A stretch of DNA of 64,000 bases from Pseudomonas uvaldensis (GCF_021271205.1 NZ_JAIWKS010000008.1:62001-126000); one strand, 5' to 3'. Counted from the first letter of the stretch, positions 16,775 through 26,423 are shown. Numbers and translations are program-made. The notes: generated by a model not told the origin, from the sequence alone.

Positions 16775-19606
16775 ATGCAAGAAAGCGTGATGCAGCGCAT
16801 GTGGAACAGTGCCCACCTCTCCGGTGGTAACGCTGCCTATGTGGAAGAGCTCTACGAGCTCTACCTGCACGACCCTAACGCTGTGCCAGAAGAATGGCGC
16901 ACCTACTTTCAGAAGCTGCCCGCCGACGGTAGCTCTGCCACTGATGTTTCGCACTCGACGATTCGCGATCATTTCGTGCTGCTGGCGAAGAACCAGCGCC
17001 GCGCCCAACCGGTATCTGCCGGCAGCGTGAGCAGTGAGCACGAGAAAAAGCAAGTCGAAGTGCTGCGATTGATCCAGGCCTACAGGATGCGAGGCCACCA
17101 GGCAGCCCAGCTGGACCCGCTGGGGCTGTGGCAGCGTCCTGCACCTGCAGACCTGTCGATCACTCATTACGGCTTGACCAATGCCGATCTTGATACGACC
17201 TTCCGTGCCGGCGACCTGTTCATCGGCAAAGAGGAAGCGAGCCTACGCGAAATTCACGAAGCGTTGCAGCAGACATATTGCCGCACCATCGGCGCTGAGT
17301 TCACGCACATCACCGATTCCGAGCAGCGCCAGTGGTTCCAGCAGCGTCTGGAAAGCGTGCGCGGTCGTCCGACGTACTCCGCCGACATCAAGACCCATGT
17401 GCTGGAGCGCGTGACGGCCGGTGAAGGCCTGGAGAAATACCTGGGCACCAAATACCCGGGCACCAAGCGTTTCGGCCTGGAAGGCGGCGAAAGCCTGATT
17501 CCGATGCTCGACGAGCTGATCCAGCGTTCCGGTTCCTATGGCACCAAGGAAGTCGTCATCGGCATGGCCCACCGTGGTCGTCTGAACGTGCTGGTCAACA
17601 CCTTCGGCAAGAACCCGCGTGAGCTGTTCGACGAGTTCGAAGGCAAGAAGAAGGTCGAGCTGGGCTCCGGTGACGTGAAATATCACCAGGGCTTCTCGTC
17701 CAACGTGATGACCACCGGCGGTGAAGTCCACCTGGCCATGGCGTTCAACCCGTCCCACCTGGAAATCGTTTCCCCGGTGGTCGAGGGTTCGGTTCGCGCC
17801 CGCCAGGATCGTCGCAACGACCCGACCGGTGAGAAGGTCCTGCCGATCTCCATCCACGGTGATGCGGCGTTTGCCGGCCAGGGCGTGGTCATGGAAACCT
17901 TCCAGATGTCGCAGACCCGCGGTTTCAAGACCGGCGGCACCGTGCACATCGTGATCAACAACCAGGTCGGTTTCACCATCAGCAACCCGCTGGACTCGCG
18001 TTCCACCGAGTACGCCACCGACGTCGCAAAAATGATCCAGGCGCCGATCCTCCATGTGAATGGTGATGATCCGGAAGCCGTGCTGTTCGTGACCCAGCTG
18101 GCCATCGACTACCGCATGCAGTTCAAGCGTGACGTGGTGATCGACCTGGTCTGCTACCGTCGTCGCGGCCACAACGAAGCGGACGAGCCAAGCGGCACCC
18201 AGCCGCTGATGTACCAGCAGATCACCAAGCAGCGCACCACCCGCGAGTTGTATGCCGATCGCCTGATCCAGGACGGTGTAATGGATGCCGAGCGCGTCCA
18301 GGCCAAGGTCGACGAATACCGCAACGCGCTGGACAACGGCCTGCACGTGGTGAAAAGCCTGGTCAAGGAGCCGAACAAAGAGCTGTTCGTGGACTGGCGC
18401 CCATACCTGGGTCACGCCTGGACGGCACGTCACGACACGCGTTTCGACCTCAAGACCTTGCAGGAATTGTCCGCCAAGCTGCTGGAAATTCCGGAAGGTT
18501 TCGTGGTCCAGCGCCAGGTCGCGAAGATCTACGAAGACCGTCAGAAGATGCAAGCCGGTGGCCTGCCGATCAACTGGGGCTATGCCGAAACCATGGCGTA
18601 CGCGACCCTGGCGTTCGAAGGTCACCCGATTCGCATGACTGGCCAGGACATCGGCCGCGGTACGTTCTCGCACCGTCATGCCGTCCTGCACAACCAGAAA
18701 GATGCCAGCACCTACATTCCGCTGAAGAACCTGTACAAGGGCCAGCCGTTGTTCGACCTGTACGACTCCTTCCTGTCGGAAGAGGCCGTACTGGCATTCG
18801 AATACGGTTACTCGACCACCACGCCGAACGCGCTGGTGATCTGGGAAGCCCAGTTCGGTGACTTCGCCAACGGTGCACAGGTCGTGATCGACCAGTTCAT
18901 TACCAGTGGCGAGCACAAGTGGGGTCGTCTCTGCGGCCTGACCATGCTGCTGCCGCACGGCTATGAAGGTCAGGGTCCCGAGCACTCCTCGGCGCGTCTG
19001 GAGCGTTACCTGCAATTGTGCGCCGAGCACAACATCCAGGTGTGCATGCCAACCACGCCGGCACAGATCTACCACTTGCTGCGCCGCCAGGTGATTCGTC
19101 CGCTGCGCAAGCCTCTGGTCGTCCTGACGCCGAAGTCGCTGCTGCGCCACAAGCTGGCCGTTTCGACGCTCGAAGACCTGGCCGACGGTTCGTTCCAGAC
19201 CGTTATCCCGGAAATCGATGCCCTGGACCCGAAAAAGGTCGAGCGCATTGTTCTGTGCAGCGGCAAGGTCTACTACGACCTGCTGGAAAAACGCCGTGCA
19301 GAAGGCCGTGAAGATATCGCCATCGTGCGTATCGAGCAGTTGTACCCATTCCCTGAGGACGACCTGAAGGAAGTCCTGGCGCCTTACACCAATGCCAAAG
19401 CGGCTGTCTGGTGTCAGGAAGAGCCGATGAACCAGGGCGCGTGGTACTGCAGCCAACATCACCTGCGTCGCAGCATCAGCTACCTCAACAAGTCGCTCGT
19501 ACTCGAATACGCGGGCCGTGAGGCTTCTGCTGCACCTGCATGTGGTTACGCATCGATGCACGCCGAGCAGCAGGAACAACTGCTGCAAGACGCGTTTACC
19601 GTTTAA
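16775..19606 (+). CDS. sucA: 2-oxoglutarate dehydrogenase E1 component
   Basis: ThDP-dependent decarboxylase of the 2-oxoglutarate dehydrogenase complex; 943 residues, the usual length. It opens MQESVMQRMWNSAHLSGGNA. Conserved segments include GMAHRGRLNVLVNTFGKNPR, HGDAAFAGQGVVMETFQMSQ, INNQVGFTISNP (ThDP/Mg site) and CYRRRGHNEADEPSGTQP. GAGGGTGACC just upstream of ATG 16775 is a strong Shine-Dalgarno. A stop-free frame of 1211 codons on the opposite strand is a composition shadow. Confidence 0.97.
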   Translation: MQESVMQRMWNSAHLSGGNAAYVEELYELYLHDPNAVPEEWRTYFQKLPADGSSATDVSHSTIRDHFVLLAKNQRRAQPVSAGSVSSEHEKKQVEVLRLIQAYRMRGHQAAQLDPLGLWQRPAPADLSITHYGLTNADLDTTFRAGDLFIGKEEASLREIHEALQQTYCRTIGAEFTHITDSEQRQWFQQRLESVRGRPTYSADIKTHVLERVTAGEGLEKYLGTKYPGTKRFGLEGGESLIPMLDELIQRSGSYGTKEVVIGMAHRGRLNVLVNTFGKNPRELFDEFEGKKKVELGSGDVKYHQGFSSNVMTTGGEVHLAMAFNPSHLEIVSPVVEGSVRARQDRRNDPTGEKVLPISIHGDAAFAGQGVVMETFQMSQTRGFKTGGTVHIVINNQVGFTISNPLDSRSTEYATDVAKMIQAPILHVNGDDPEAVLFVTQLAIDYRMQFKRDVVIDLVCYRRRGHNEADEPSGTQPLMYQQITKQRTTRELYADRLIQDGVMDAERVQAKVDEYRNALDNGLHVVKSLVKEPNKELFVDWRPYLGHAWTARHDTRFDLKTLQELSAKLLEIPEGFVVQRQVAKIYEDRQKMQAGGLPINWGYAETMAYATLAFEGHPIRMTGQDIGRGTFSHRHAVLHNQKDASTYIPLKNLYKGQPLFDLYDSFLSEEAVLAFEYGYSTTTPNALVIWEAQFGDFANGAQVVIDQFITSGEHKWGRLCGLTMLLPHGYEGQGPEHSSARLERYLQLCAEHNIQVCMPTTPAQIYHLLRRQVIRPLRKPLVVLTPKSLLRHKLAVSTLEDLADGSFQTVIPEIDALDPKKVERIVLCSGKVYYDLLEKRRAEGREDIAIVRIEQLYPFPEDDLKEVLAPYTNAKAAVWCQEEPMNQGAWYCSQHHLRRSISYLNKSLVLEYAGREASAAPACGYASMHAEQQEQLLQDAFTV

Positions 19607-19648
19607 TGCCTTCGCGCACCTGAAACCGAATTTAAGGAACCAAAGACA

Positions 19649-20872
19649 ATGGCTATCGAGATCAAAGCCCCCACTTTCCCGGAATCGGTTGCCGATGGCA
19701 CCGTTGCCACCTGGCACAAGCAGCCGGGCGACGCCGTCAAGCGTGACGAACTGATCGTCGACATCGAGACCGACAAGGTCGTGCTGGAAGTGTTGGCCAC
19801 CGCTGACGGCGTGCTGGGCGCGATCGTCAAGAACGAAGGCGATACCGTCCTGTCCGACGAAGTGCTGGGCTCGATCGTTGAAGGTGGCGCTGCTGCCGCT
19901 GCTCCTGCCGCCGCGGCTGCTCCTGCTGCTGCCCAGGCTGCTGCTCCAGCCGCCGATGGCGAAGACGATCCGGTTGCTGCGCCTGCTGCCCGCAAGATCG
20001 CTGAAGAGAATGGCATCAACATCGCTTCCGTTGCCGGCACCGGCAAGGGTGGTCGTGTGACCAAGGAAGACGTGGTTGCCGCTGTGGCCGCCAAGAAAGC
20101 CGCTCCAGCCGCCGCGCCGTCCAAGCCTGCCGCGCCAGCGGCCGCCGCTCCGGTGTTCGCTGCCGGTGATCGCGTTGAAAAACGCGTTCCGATGACCCGC
20201 CTGCGTGCCAAGGTTGCCGAGCGTCTGGTCGAAGCCCAGTCGAACATGGCGATGCTGACCACCTTCAACGAAGTCGACATGACTGAAGTCATGGCACTGC
20301 GTTCGAAGTACAAGGACCTGTTCGAGAAGAGCCACAACGGCGTACGCCTGGGCTTCATGTCGTTCTTCGTCAAGGCTGCCACCGAAGCGCTGAAACGCTT
20401 CCCGGCGGTCAACGCGTCGATCGACGGTTCCGACATCGTCTACCACGGTTATGCCGACATCGGTGTGGCTGTTTCCAGCGACCGTGGCCTGGTGGTTCCG
20501 GTACTGCGCAACGCCGAGCTGATGAGCCTGGCCGAAATCGAAGGCGGCATCGCCACCTTCGGCAAGAAAGCCCGTGACGGTAAACTGTCCATCGAAGAGA
20601 TGACCGGCGGTACGTTCACCATCACCAACGGTGGTACATTCGGTTCGATGATGTCGACCCCAATCGTCAACCCGCCACAAGCGGCGATCCTGGGGATGCA
20701 CAACATCATCCAGCGTCCGATGGCAATCAACGGTCAAGTCGTGATTCGTCCGATGATGTACCTGGCACTGTCCTACGATCACCGTCTGATCGACGGTAAA
20801 GAAGCCGTGACGTTCCTGGTGACCATCAAGAACCTGCTTGAAGATCCGGCTCGCCTGCTGCTGGATATCTGA
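19649..20872 (+). CDS. sucB: 2-oxoglutarate dehydrogenase E2 (dihydrolipoyl succinyltransferase)
   Basis: Core of the 2-oxoglutarate dehydrogenase complex, 407 residues. One lipoyl domain at 1-75 has Lys43 in the IETDKVVLEV motif. An Ala/Pro-rich linker at about 78-105 is followed by the E3-binding domain (AARKIAEENGINIASVAGTG, about 113-145), a second Ala/Pro linker, and the catalytic domain from about 175 with SYDHRLIDGKEA (catalytic His). The GCT/GCC-rich linkers are normal for the family. It lies 42 bp after sucA with TAAGGAA upstream. Confidence 0.97.
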   Translation: MAIEIKAPTFPESVADGTVATWHKQPGDAVKRDELIVDIETDKVVLEVLATADGVLGAIVKNEGDTVLSDEVLGSIVEGGAAAAAPAAAAAPAAAQAAAPAADGEDDPVAAPAARKIAEENGINIASVAGTGKGGRVTKEDVVAAVAAKKAAPAAAPSKPAAPAAAAPVFAAGDRVEKRVPMTRLRAKVAERLVEAQSNMAMLTTFNEVDMTEVMALRSKYKDLFEKSHNGVRLGFMSFFVKAATEALKRFPAVNASIDGSDIVYHGYADIGVAVSSDRGLVVPVLRNAELMSLAEIEGGIATFGKKARDGKLSIEEMTGGTFTITNGGTFGSMMSTPIVNPPQAAILGMHNIIQRPMAINGQVVIRPMMYLALSYDHRLIDGKEAVTFLVTIKNLLEDPARLLLDI

Positions 20873-20982
20873 TTTCACTGCGAGGGCCGGTCGGTTGACC
20901 GGCCCCTTGCTGAAACAACCGGTTTCGTCCCACGACGGTCACCACAAGTGGCCGTTCGGTTTGATTCGAAAAGGAATGACTC

Positions 20983-22419
20983 ATGACTCAGAAATTCGAC
21001 GTGGTAGTGATTGGTGCGGGCCCTGGTGGCTATGTAGCGGCCATCAAGGCTGCGCAACTTGGCCTGACCACTGCCTGCATCGAGAAATACACCGACAGCG
21101 AGGGCAAGCAAGCCCTGGGCGGTACTTGCCTGAACGTCGGTTGCATTCCTTCCAAGGCGCTGCTGGACAGCTCCTGGAAATACAAGGAAGCGAAAGAAAG
21201 CTTCAACGTCCATGGCATTTCCACCGGCGAAGTCAAGATGGACGTCGCCGCGATGGTTGGCCGCAAGGCTGGCATCGTCAAGAACCTGACTGGCGGCGTT
21301 GCTACCCTGTTCAAGGCCAACGGCGTGACCTCGATCCAGGGCCACGGCAAGCTGCTGCTGGGCAAGAAAGTCGAAGTGACCAAGCCCGACGGCTCGGTTG
21401 AAGTGATCGAAGCCGAGAACGTCATCCTGGCCCCGGGTTCGCGTCCGATCGACATCCCACCGGCGCCAGTCGATCAGAAAGTGATCGTCGACTCCACCGG
21501 CGCCCTGGAATTCCAGTCCGTGCCGAAACGCCTGGGCGTGATCGGCGCCGGTGTGATCGGCCTCGAGCTGGGTTCGGTATGGTCGCGCCTGGGTGCGCAA
21601 GTGACCGTGCTCGAAGCCCTCGACACCTTCCTGATGGCCGCCGACACCGCGGTTTCCAAGGAAGCGCTGAAGACCCTGACCAAGCAAGGCCTGGACATCA
21701 AGCTGGGCGCTCGCGTGACCGGCTCCAAGGTCAACGGCGAAGAAGTCGTGGTGAACTACACCGACGCCAACGGCGAACAGACCATCACCTTCGACAAGCT
21801 GATCGTCGCGGTCGGCCGTCGTCCGGTGACCACCGACCTGCTGGCTTCCGATTGCGGCGTAGTGATCGATGAGCGTGGTTTCATCGCGGTCGACGATCAT
21901 TGCGCCACCGACGTACCGGGCGTCTACGCCATCGGTGACGTGGTTCGCGGCATGATGCTGGCCCACAAGGCCTCCGAAGAAGGCATCATGGTCGTCGAGC
22001 GCATCAAGGGCCACAAGGCCCAGATGAACTACGACCTGATCCCATCGGTTATCTACACCCACCCGGAAATCGCATGGGTCGGTAAAACCGAGCAGACCTT
22101 GAAAGGCGAGGGCGTCGAGGTTAACGTCGGCACCTTCCCGTTCGCCGCCAGTGGCCGTGCCATGGCAGCCAACGATACCGGCGGTTTCGTGAAAGTCATC
22201 GCCGATGCCAAGACGGATCGCGTGTTGGGCGTTCACGTCATCGGCCCGAGCGCTGCCGAGCTGGTACAGCAAGGCGCGATCGCTATGGAATTCGGCACCA
22301 GCGCTGAAGACCTGGGCATGATGGTCTTCTCCCATCCGACCCTGTCCGAAGCCTTGCACGAAGCGGCCCTGGCCGTAAATGGCGGCGCCATCCACGTGGC
22401 CAACCGCAAGAAGCGTTAA
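20983..22419 (+). CDS. lpdG: Dihydrolipoyl dehydrogenase (E3)
   Basis: FAD enzyme that reoxidises lipoamide for the 2-oxoglutarate dehydrogenase complex; 478 residues. It has an N-terminal FAD site VVVIGAGPGGYVAAIKAA, redox disulfide GGTCLNVGCIPSKALL, NAD site LGVIGAGVIGLELGSVW, and a dimer-interface motif HPTLSEALHEAALAV carrying the active-site His. AAGGAATG precedes the ATG. The name lpdG follows the Pseudomonas copy linked to sucAB. Confidence 0.96.
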   Translation: MTQKFDVVVIGAGPGGYVAAIKAAQLGLTTACIEKYTDSEGKQALGGTCLNVGCIPSKALLDSSWKYKEAKESFNVHGISTGEVKMDVAAMVGRKAGIVKNLTGGVATLFKANGVTSIQGHGKLLLGKKVEVTKPDGSVEVIEAENVILAPGSRPIDIPPAPVDQKVIVDSTGALEFQSVPKRLGVIGAGVIGLELGSVWSRLGAQVTVLEALDTFLMAADTAVSKEALKTLTKQGLDIKLGARVTGSKVNGEEVVVNYTDANGEQTITFDKLIVAVGRRPVTTDLLASDCGVVIDERGFIAVDDHCATDVPGVYAIGDVVRGMMLAHKASEEGIMVVERIKGHKAQMNYDLIPSVIYTHPEIAWVGKTEQTLKGEGVEVNVGTFPFAASGRAMAANDTGGFVKVIADAKTDRVLGVHVIGPSAAELVQQGAIAMEFGTSAEDLGMMVFSHPTLSEALHEAALAVNGGAIHVANRKKR

Positions 22420-22439
22420 CCGATAATAAGAAACCACGG

Positions 22440-22605
22440 CGGTTCGGCCCGTCGTGAGCCTTGCGAGCAAGACTCACCGCGGAATGTCCGCTGGACGCAG
22501 TCTTGCGTAGCTCTGCCGGTTCACCGGAAGGCTACGCAAGCAGCAGTCACAGGTGGTGCGGCACTAAACTGGTGCAGCACCGAATGCGCAGTACCTAACG
22601 AAGAC
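22440..22605 (+). ncRNA. Structured leader between lpdG and sucC, candidate sucC RNA motif
   Basis: The 196-bp gap is dense with inverted repeats. A 10-bp perfect stem CTTGCGTAGC/GCTACGCAAG (22502-22511, 22531-22540) is capped by a CCGG-TTCA-CCGG hairpin (22516-22527). Further on is GGTGC-A-GCACC (22571-22581), with GGTGGTGC before it able to pair in alternative ways. No T-run follows, so this is not a simple terminator. A conserved sucC RNA motif is known in Pseudomonas at this place (recalled, not searched). sucC itself has only a weak Shine-Dalgarno. Confidence 0.6.
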
Positions 22606-22615
22606 GGTAATAAGC

Positions 22616-23782
22616 ATGAATCTTCACGAGTATCAGGGTAAGCAGCTGTTCGCTGAGTACGGCCTGCCAGTATCCACAGGCTACGCGGTAGACACCCCGG
22701 AAGCGGCAGCAGAAGCTTGCGACAAAATCGGCGGCAGCGAGTGGGTTGTCAAAGCCCAGGTTCACGCCGGTGGTCGCGGTAAAGCGGGCGGCGTAAAGCT
22801 GGTTCGCAGCAAAGAAGACGCCAAAGCCTTCGCACAGCAGTGGCTGGGCAAGCGTCTGGTGACCTACCAGACTGACGCCAACGGTCAGCCGGTCACCAAA
22901 ATCCTGGTTGAATCGTGCACTGATATCGCTAAAGAGCTGTACCTGGGCGCTGTCGTCGACCGTTCGAGCCGCCGCATCGTGTTCATGGCTTCCACCGAAG
23001 GTGGCGTGGACATCGAGAAAATCGCTCACGACACTCCAGAAAAAATTCTGAAAGCCACTATCGATCCACTGGTTGGCGCTCAGCCATTCCAGGGTCGCGA
23101 GCTGGCATTCCAGCTGGGCCTGGAAGGCAAGCAGGTCACTCAGTTCGCCAAGATCTTCGTAGGTCTGGCCAAGCTGTTCCAGGACCATGACCTGGCGCTG
23201 CTGGAAGTGAACCCGCTGGTGATCAAGGCCGACGGCGACCTGCACTGCCTCGATGCCAAGATCAACATCGACGCCAACGCCATGTACCGTCAGCCTAAGC
23301 TGAAGACTTTCCACGATCCGTCCCAGGACGATCCGCGCGAAGCGCACGCTGCCAAGTTCGAACTGAACTACGTGGCCCTGGAAGGTAACATCGGCTGCAT
23401 GGTCAACGGTGCCGGCCTGGCCATGGGTACCATGGACATCGTCAACCTGCACGGCGGCAAGCCAGCCAACTTCCTCGACGTGGGCGGCGGTGCTACCAAG
23501 GAACGCGTAACCGAAGCGTTCAAGATCATCCTGTCCGACACCAATGTCGCTGCAGTGCTGGTCAACATCTTCGGCGGCATCGTTCGTTGCGACATGATTG
23601 CCGAAGGCATCATCGGCGCCGTGAAAGAAGTCGGCGTGAAAATCCCGGTTGTTGTTCGCCTCGAAGGCAACAACGCTGAGCTGGGCGCTAAAGTACTGGC
23701 AGAAAGCGGTTTGAACATCATCGCTGCTACCAGCCTGACCGACGCTGCTCAACAAGTCGTCAAAGCTGCGGAGGGCAAATAA
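22616..23782 (+). CDS. sucC: Succinyl-CoA synthetase beta subunit
   Basis: Nucleotide-binding subunit that makes ATP (or GTP) from succinyl-CoA; 388 residues. It has an ATP-grasp domain (MNLHEYQGKQLFAEYGLPVS, KAQVHAGGRGKAGGVKLV), metal-binding EVNPLVIKADGDLHCLDAK, and a C-terminal CoA-ligase-like half with NIFGGIVRCDMIAEGI. The stop overlaps the sucD start by one base (TAATG). Confidence 0.97.
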   Translation: MNLHEYQGKQLFAEYGLPVSTGYAVDTPEAAAEACDKIGGSEWVVKAQVHAGGRGKAGGVKLVRSKEDAKAFAQQWLGKRLVTYQTDANGQPVTKILVESCTDIAKELYLGAVVDRSSRRIVFMASTEGGVDIEKIAHDTPEKILKATIDPLVGAQPFQGRELAFQLGLEGKQVTQFAKIFVGLAKLFQDHDLALLEVNPLVIKADGDLHCLDAKINIDANAMYRQPKLKTFHDPSQDDPREAHAAKFELNYVALEGNIGCMVNGAGLAMGTMDIVNLHGGKPANFLDVGGGATKERVTEAFKIILSDTNVAAVLVNIFGGIVRCDMIAEGIIGAVKEVGVKIPVVVRLEGNNAELGAKVLAESGLNIIAATSLTDAAQQVVKAAEGK

Positions 23783-24666
23783 TGAGCGTCCTGATCAATA
23801 AAGACACCAAGGTTATCTGCCAGGGTATTACCGGTTCGCAAGGTAGTTTCCACACCCAGCAAGCCATCGAGTACGGCACCCAGATGGTTGGCGGCGTAAC
23901 TCCGGGCAAAGGCGGCACCGAGCACCTGGGCCTACCTGTCTTCAACACCGTCAAGGACGCTGTTGCTGCCACTGGCGCTACCGCCAGCGTGATCTACGTT
24001 CCGGCTCCTTTCTGCAAGGACTCCATCCTGGAAGCGGCGTTCGGCGGCATCAAGCTGATCGTGTGCATCACCGAAGGCATCCCGACCATCGACATGCTGG
24101 AAGCCAAGGTCAAGTGCGACGAGCTGGGTATCACCCTGATCGGCCCTAACTGCCCAGGCGTGATCACCCCAGGCGAGTGCAAGATCGGCATCATGCCAGG
24201 TCACATTCACTTGCCAGGCAAAGTCGGTATCGTTTCCCGTTCCGGCACCCTGACTTACGAAGCCGTGAAGCAGACCACTGACGCCGGTTTCGGTCAGTCC
24301 ACCTGCGTCGGCATCGGTGGTGACCCGATCCCGGGCTCCAACTTCATCGACATCCTGAAGCTGTTCCAGGAAGACCCGAAGACCGAAGCGATCGTGATGA
24401 TCGGTGAGATCGGCGGTTCCGCTGAAGAAGAAGCCGCAGCCTTCATCAAGGCCAACGTGACCAAGCCGGTTGTTTCCTACATCGCAGGTGTGACTGCTCC
24501 TCCGGGCAAGCGCATGGGCCATGCTGGCGCAATCATCTCTGGCGGCAAAGGCACTGCAGACGAGAAATTCGCCGCACTGCAAGACGCAGGCGTGAAAACC
24601 GTGCGTTCGCTGGCAGACATCGGCAAGGCCCTGGCCGAGCTGACTGGCTGGGAAATGAAGAAGTAA
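23782..24666 (+). CDS. sucD: Succinyl-CoA synthetase alpha subunit
   Basis: CoA-binding, phospho-histidine subunit; 294 residues. CoA-binding region GITGSQGSFHTQQAIEYGT; phosphorylated His in KRMGHAGAIISGGKGTADEK. It is coupled to sucC through a TAATG overlap and is the end of the TCA gene block, with its own terminator. Confidence 0.97.
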   Translation: MSVLINKDTKVICQGITGSQGSFHTQQAIEYGTQMVGGVTPGKGGTEHLGLPVFNTVKDAVAATGATASVIYVPAPFCKDSILEAAFGGIKLIVCITEGIPTIDMLEAKVKCDELGITLIGPNCPGVITPGECKIGIMPGHIHLPGKVGIVSRSGTLTYEAVKQTTDAGFGQSTCVGIGGDPIPGSNFIDILKLFQEDPKTEAIVMIGEIGGSAEEEAAAFIKANVTKPVVSYIAGVTAPPGKRMGHAGAIISGGKGTADEKFAALQDAGVKTVRSLADIGKALAELTGWEMKK

Positions 24667-24694
24667 GCTTCGGCTGACCTTTTCGTTCCAGCAA

Positions 24695-24726
24695 CAAAGG
24701 CCACCTTCGGGTGGCCTTTGTCGTTT
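24695..24726 (+). terminator. Terminator of sucCD
   Basis: Perfect stem CAAAGGCCAC/GTGGCCTTTG with loop CTTCGG and a T-rich tail, 28 bp after the sucD stop. Confidence 0.93.
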
Positions 24727-24752
24727 TCGAATCATGGGAAGTACAGATCCAA

Positions 24753-24841
24753 TGTGGGAGCGGGCTTGCTCGCGAATGGGGCGTGTCAGGCACATATTTG
24801 TCGCTGACATTCCGCATTCGCGAGCAAGCCCGCTCCCACAG
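24753..24841. repeat. REPIN between sucD and braB
   Basis: Forward REP 24753-24776 and reverse REP 24817-24841. The loop arm GTGTCAGGCACATATTTGTC is also found in the REPIN at 26524-26612, showing recent common origin. Confidence 0.92.
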
Positions 24842-25002
24842 GTATTGACGCTGTCATAGGAGTCGTCCTTTACATGCAAAAACGCGACACGGAAATGTCG
24901 TGTATCGGATACTTCGCCCCTTAACAGTGCGTTTGTCGTCCAAATTCGTTAGGCTAGCGTCCATTTTTGCGCTCGCAGCTCACAAGGAAGCGGCGCGCTA
25001 AA

Positions 25003-25056
25003 CGGGTCGGTCTTATACGGACCGACAGCATTTCCCTCACCCATAAGGGAAATCCC
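25003..25056 (+). promoter_or_regulatory. Two tandem hairpins in the braB leader
   Basis: Hairpin one is GTCGGTC-(7)-GACCGAC (25006-25012, 25020-25026). Hairpin two is ATTTCCCT-(8)-AGGGAAAT (25030-25037, 25046-25053), ending 38 bp before the braB ATG. Neither has a T-run, and there is no clear Shine-Dalgarno before the ATG. A cis-regulatory RNA or attenuation role is inference. No Leu/Ile/Val-rich leader peptide was found. Confidence 0.45.
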
Positions 25057-25091
25057 TCTCTAAATTCCGATTCAGTAGTGTGGTTTCCTTA

Positions 25092-26405
25092 ATGAAAGTG
25101 TTGAAAGGCCAGGACATCCTGGCGCTTGGTTTCATGACCTTTGCCCTGTTCGTCGGGGCCGGTAACATCATCTTCCCGCCTATCGTCGGTTTGCAGTCAG
25201 GGCCTCATGTCTGGATGGCGGCGTTGGGCTTCCTGATCACCGCCGTCGGATTGCCGGTCATTACCGTCGTTGCGCTGGCCAAGGTCGGTGGGGCGATGGA
25301 TGCCTTGAGCAGCCCTATCGGCAAGATCGCCGGTGGCCTGCTGGCGGCGGTCTGCTACCTCGCTGTCGGCCCGCTGTTCGCCACGCCACGTACCGCCACC
25401 GTCTCGTTCGAAGTCGGCCTGGCGCCGCTGACCGGTGAAAGCCCGCTGGCGCTGTTTCTCTACAGTGCCGTGTATTTCCTGGTGGTATTTTTCATCTCGC
25501 TTTATCCGGGCCGGCTGCTCGACACGGTCGGACGCTTCCTCGCGCCGCTGAAAATCATCGCCCTGGCCGTGCTGGGTATCGCCGCGTTTGCCTTGCCCGC
25601 CGGCGATATCGGCGTGGCAACGCCGGAGTACGTGGCGGCGCCGTTCTCCCAAGGGTTCATCAATGGTTACCTGACCATGGACACCCTGGGGGCGCTGGTA
25701 TTCGGTATCGTCATTGTGAACGCGATCCGTTCCCGGGGCGTCGAGTCGCCGACCCTGATCACCCGCTACGCCATCATTGCCGGGCTGATCGCCGGAGTGG
25801 GCCTGGCATTGGTCTACGTCAGCCTGTTCCGCCTGGGCTCGGGCAGCCACGAAGTGGCCATGGGCGCGACGAATGGCGCCGCGGTTCTGCATGCCTATGT
25901 ACAACATACGTTTGGTGGCCTGGGCAGCGGTTTCCTGGCCGTGCTGATCTCCCTGGCCTGCCTGGTAACCGCTGTCGGCCTGACCTGCGCCTGCGCGGAA
26001 TATTTCAGCCGCGTCCTGCCCCTGTCCTACAAGACTCTGGTCGTGATCCTGGCAGCGTTTTCGCTGCTGGTGTCCAACCTGGGCCTGACCAAACTGATCG
26101 CGTTCTCGATCCCGGTCCTGACCGCGATCTACCCACCCTGCATCGCTCTGGTGGCCCTGAGTTTCTGCAAGGACTTCTGGCACGAGCAGGGTCGCATCGT
26201 TGGCCCGGTAATGCTGGTGTCGCTGCTGTTCGGCCTGGTCGACGCCCTCAAGGGAGCCGGGCTGGCGGACTGGATGCCGACGCAATTGGCCCACTTGCCA
26301 TTGAGCGAGCAAGGCTTGGCGTGGCTGGTGCCTTCGGTGATGACCCTGGCAGTCGCCGTGCTGTGTGATCGCCTGTTGGGCAAGCGCAGCGAAGCGTTGG
26401 CTTAA
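25092..26405 (+). CDS. braB: Branched-chain amino acid carrier (BrnQ/LIVCS family)
   Basis: Sodium- or proton-coupled uptake of Leu, Ile and Val across the inner membrane; 437 residues, the known length of Pseudomonas BraB/BraZ, with about 12 membrane spans. The opening KGQDILALGFMTFALFVGAG and NIIFPP are family hallmarks. ATG 25092 was chosen over GTG 25080. The name braB rests on position right after sucD, as in P. aeruginosa; the sequence alone does not separate it from braZ. Confidence 0.9.
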   Translation: MKVLKGQDILALGFMTFALFVGAGNIIFPPIVGLQSGPHVWMAALGFLITAVGLPVITVVALAKVGGAMDALSSPIGKIAGGLLAAVCYLAVGPLFATPRTATVSFEVGLAPLTGESPLALFLYSAVYFLVVFFISLYPGRLLDTVGRFLAPLKIIALAVLGIAAFALPAGDIGVATPEYVAAPFSQGFINGYLTMDTLGALVFGIVIVNAIRSRGVESPTLITRYAIIAGLIAGVGLALVYVSLFRLGSGSHEVAMGATNGAAVLHAYVQHTFGGLGSGFLAVLISLACLVTAVGLTCACAEYFSRVLPLSYKTLVVILAAFSLLVSNLGLTKLIAFSIPVLTAIYPPCIALVALSFCKDFWHEQGRIVGPVMLVSLLFGLVDALKGAGLADWMPTQLAHLPLSEQGLAWLVPSVMTLAVAVLCDRLLGKRSEALA

Positions 26406-26423
26406 GCTTTATCGGTAACACTG

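Noticed and set aside
17243..20878. 1211-codon open frame on the minus strand opposite sucA and sucB
   Set aside because: Shadow of GC-rich codon use in two certain genes; it has no Shine-Dalgarno, no recognisable domain, and a low-complexity His/Gln/Val-rich product.
24895..24924. Nine-codon ORF upstream of braB as an attenuation leader peptide
   Set aside because: It has no run of Leu, Ile or Val codons and no ribosome-binding site.
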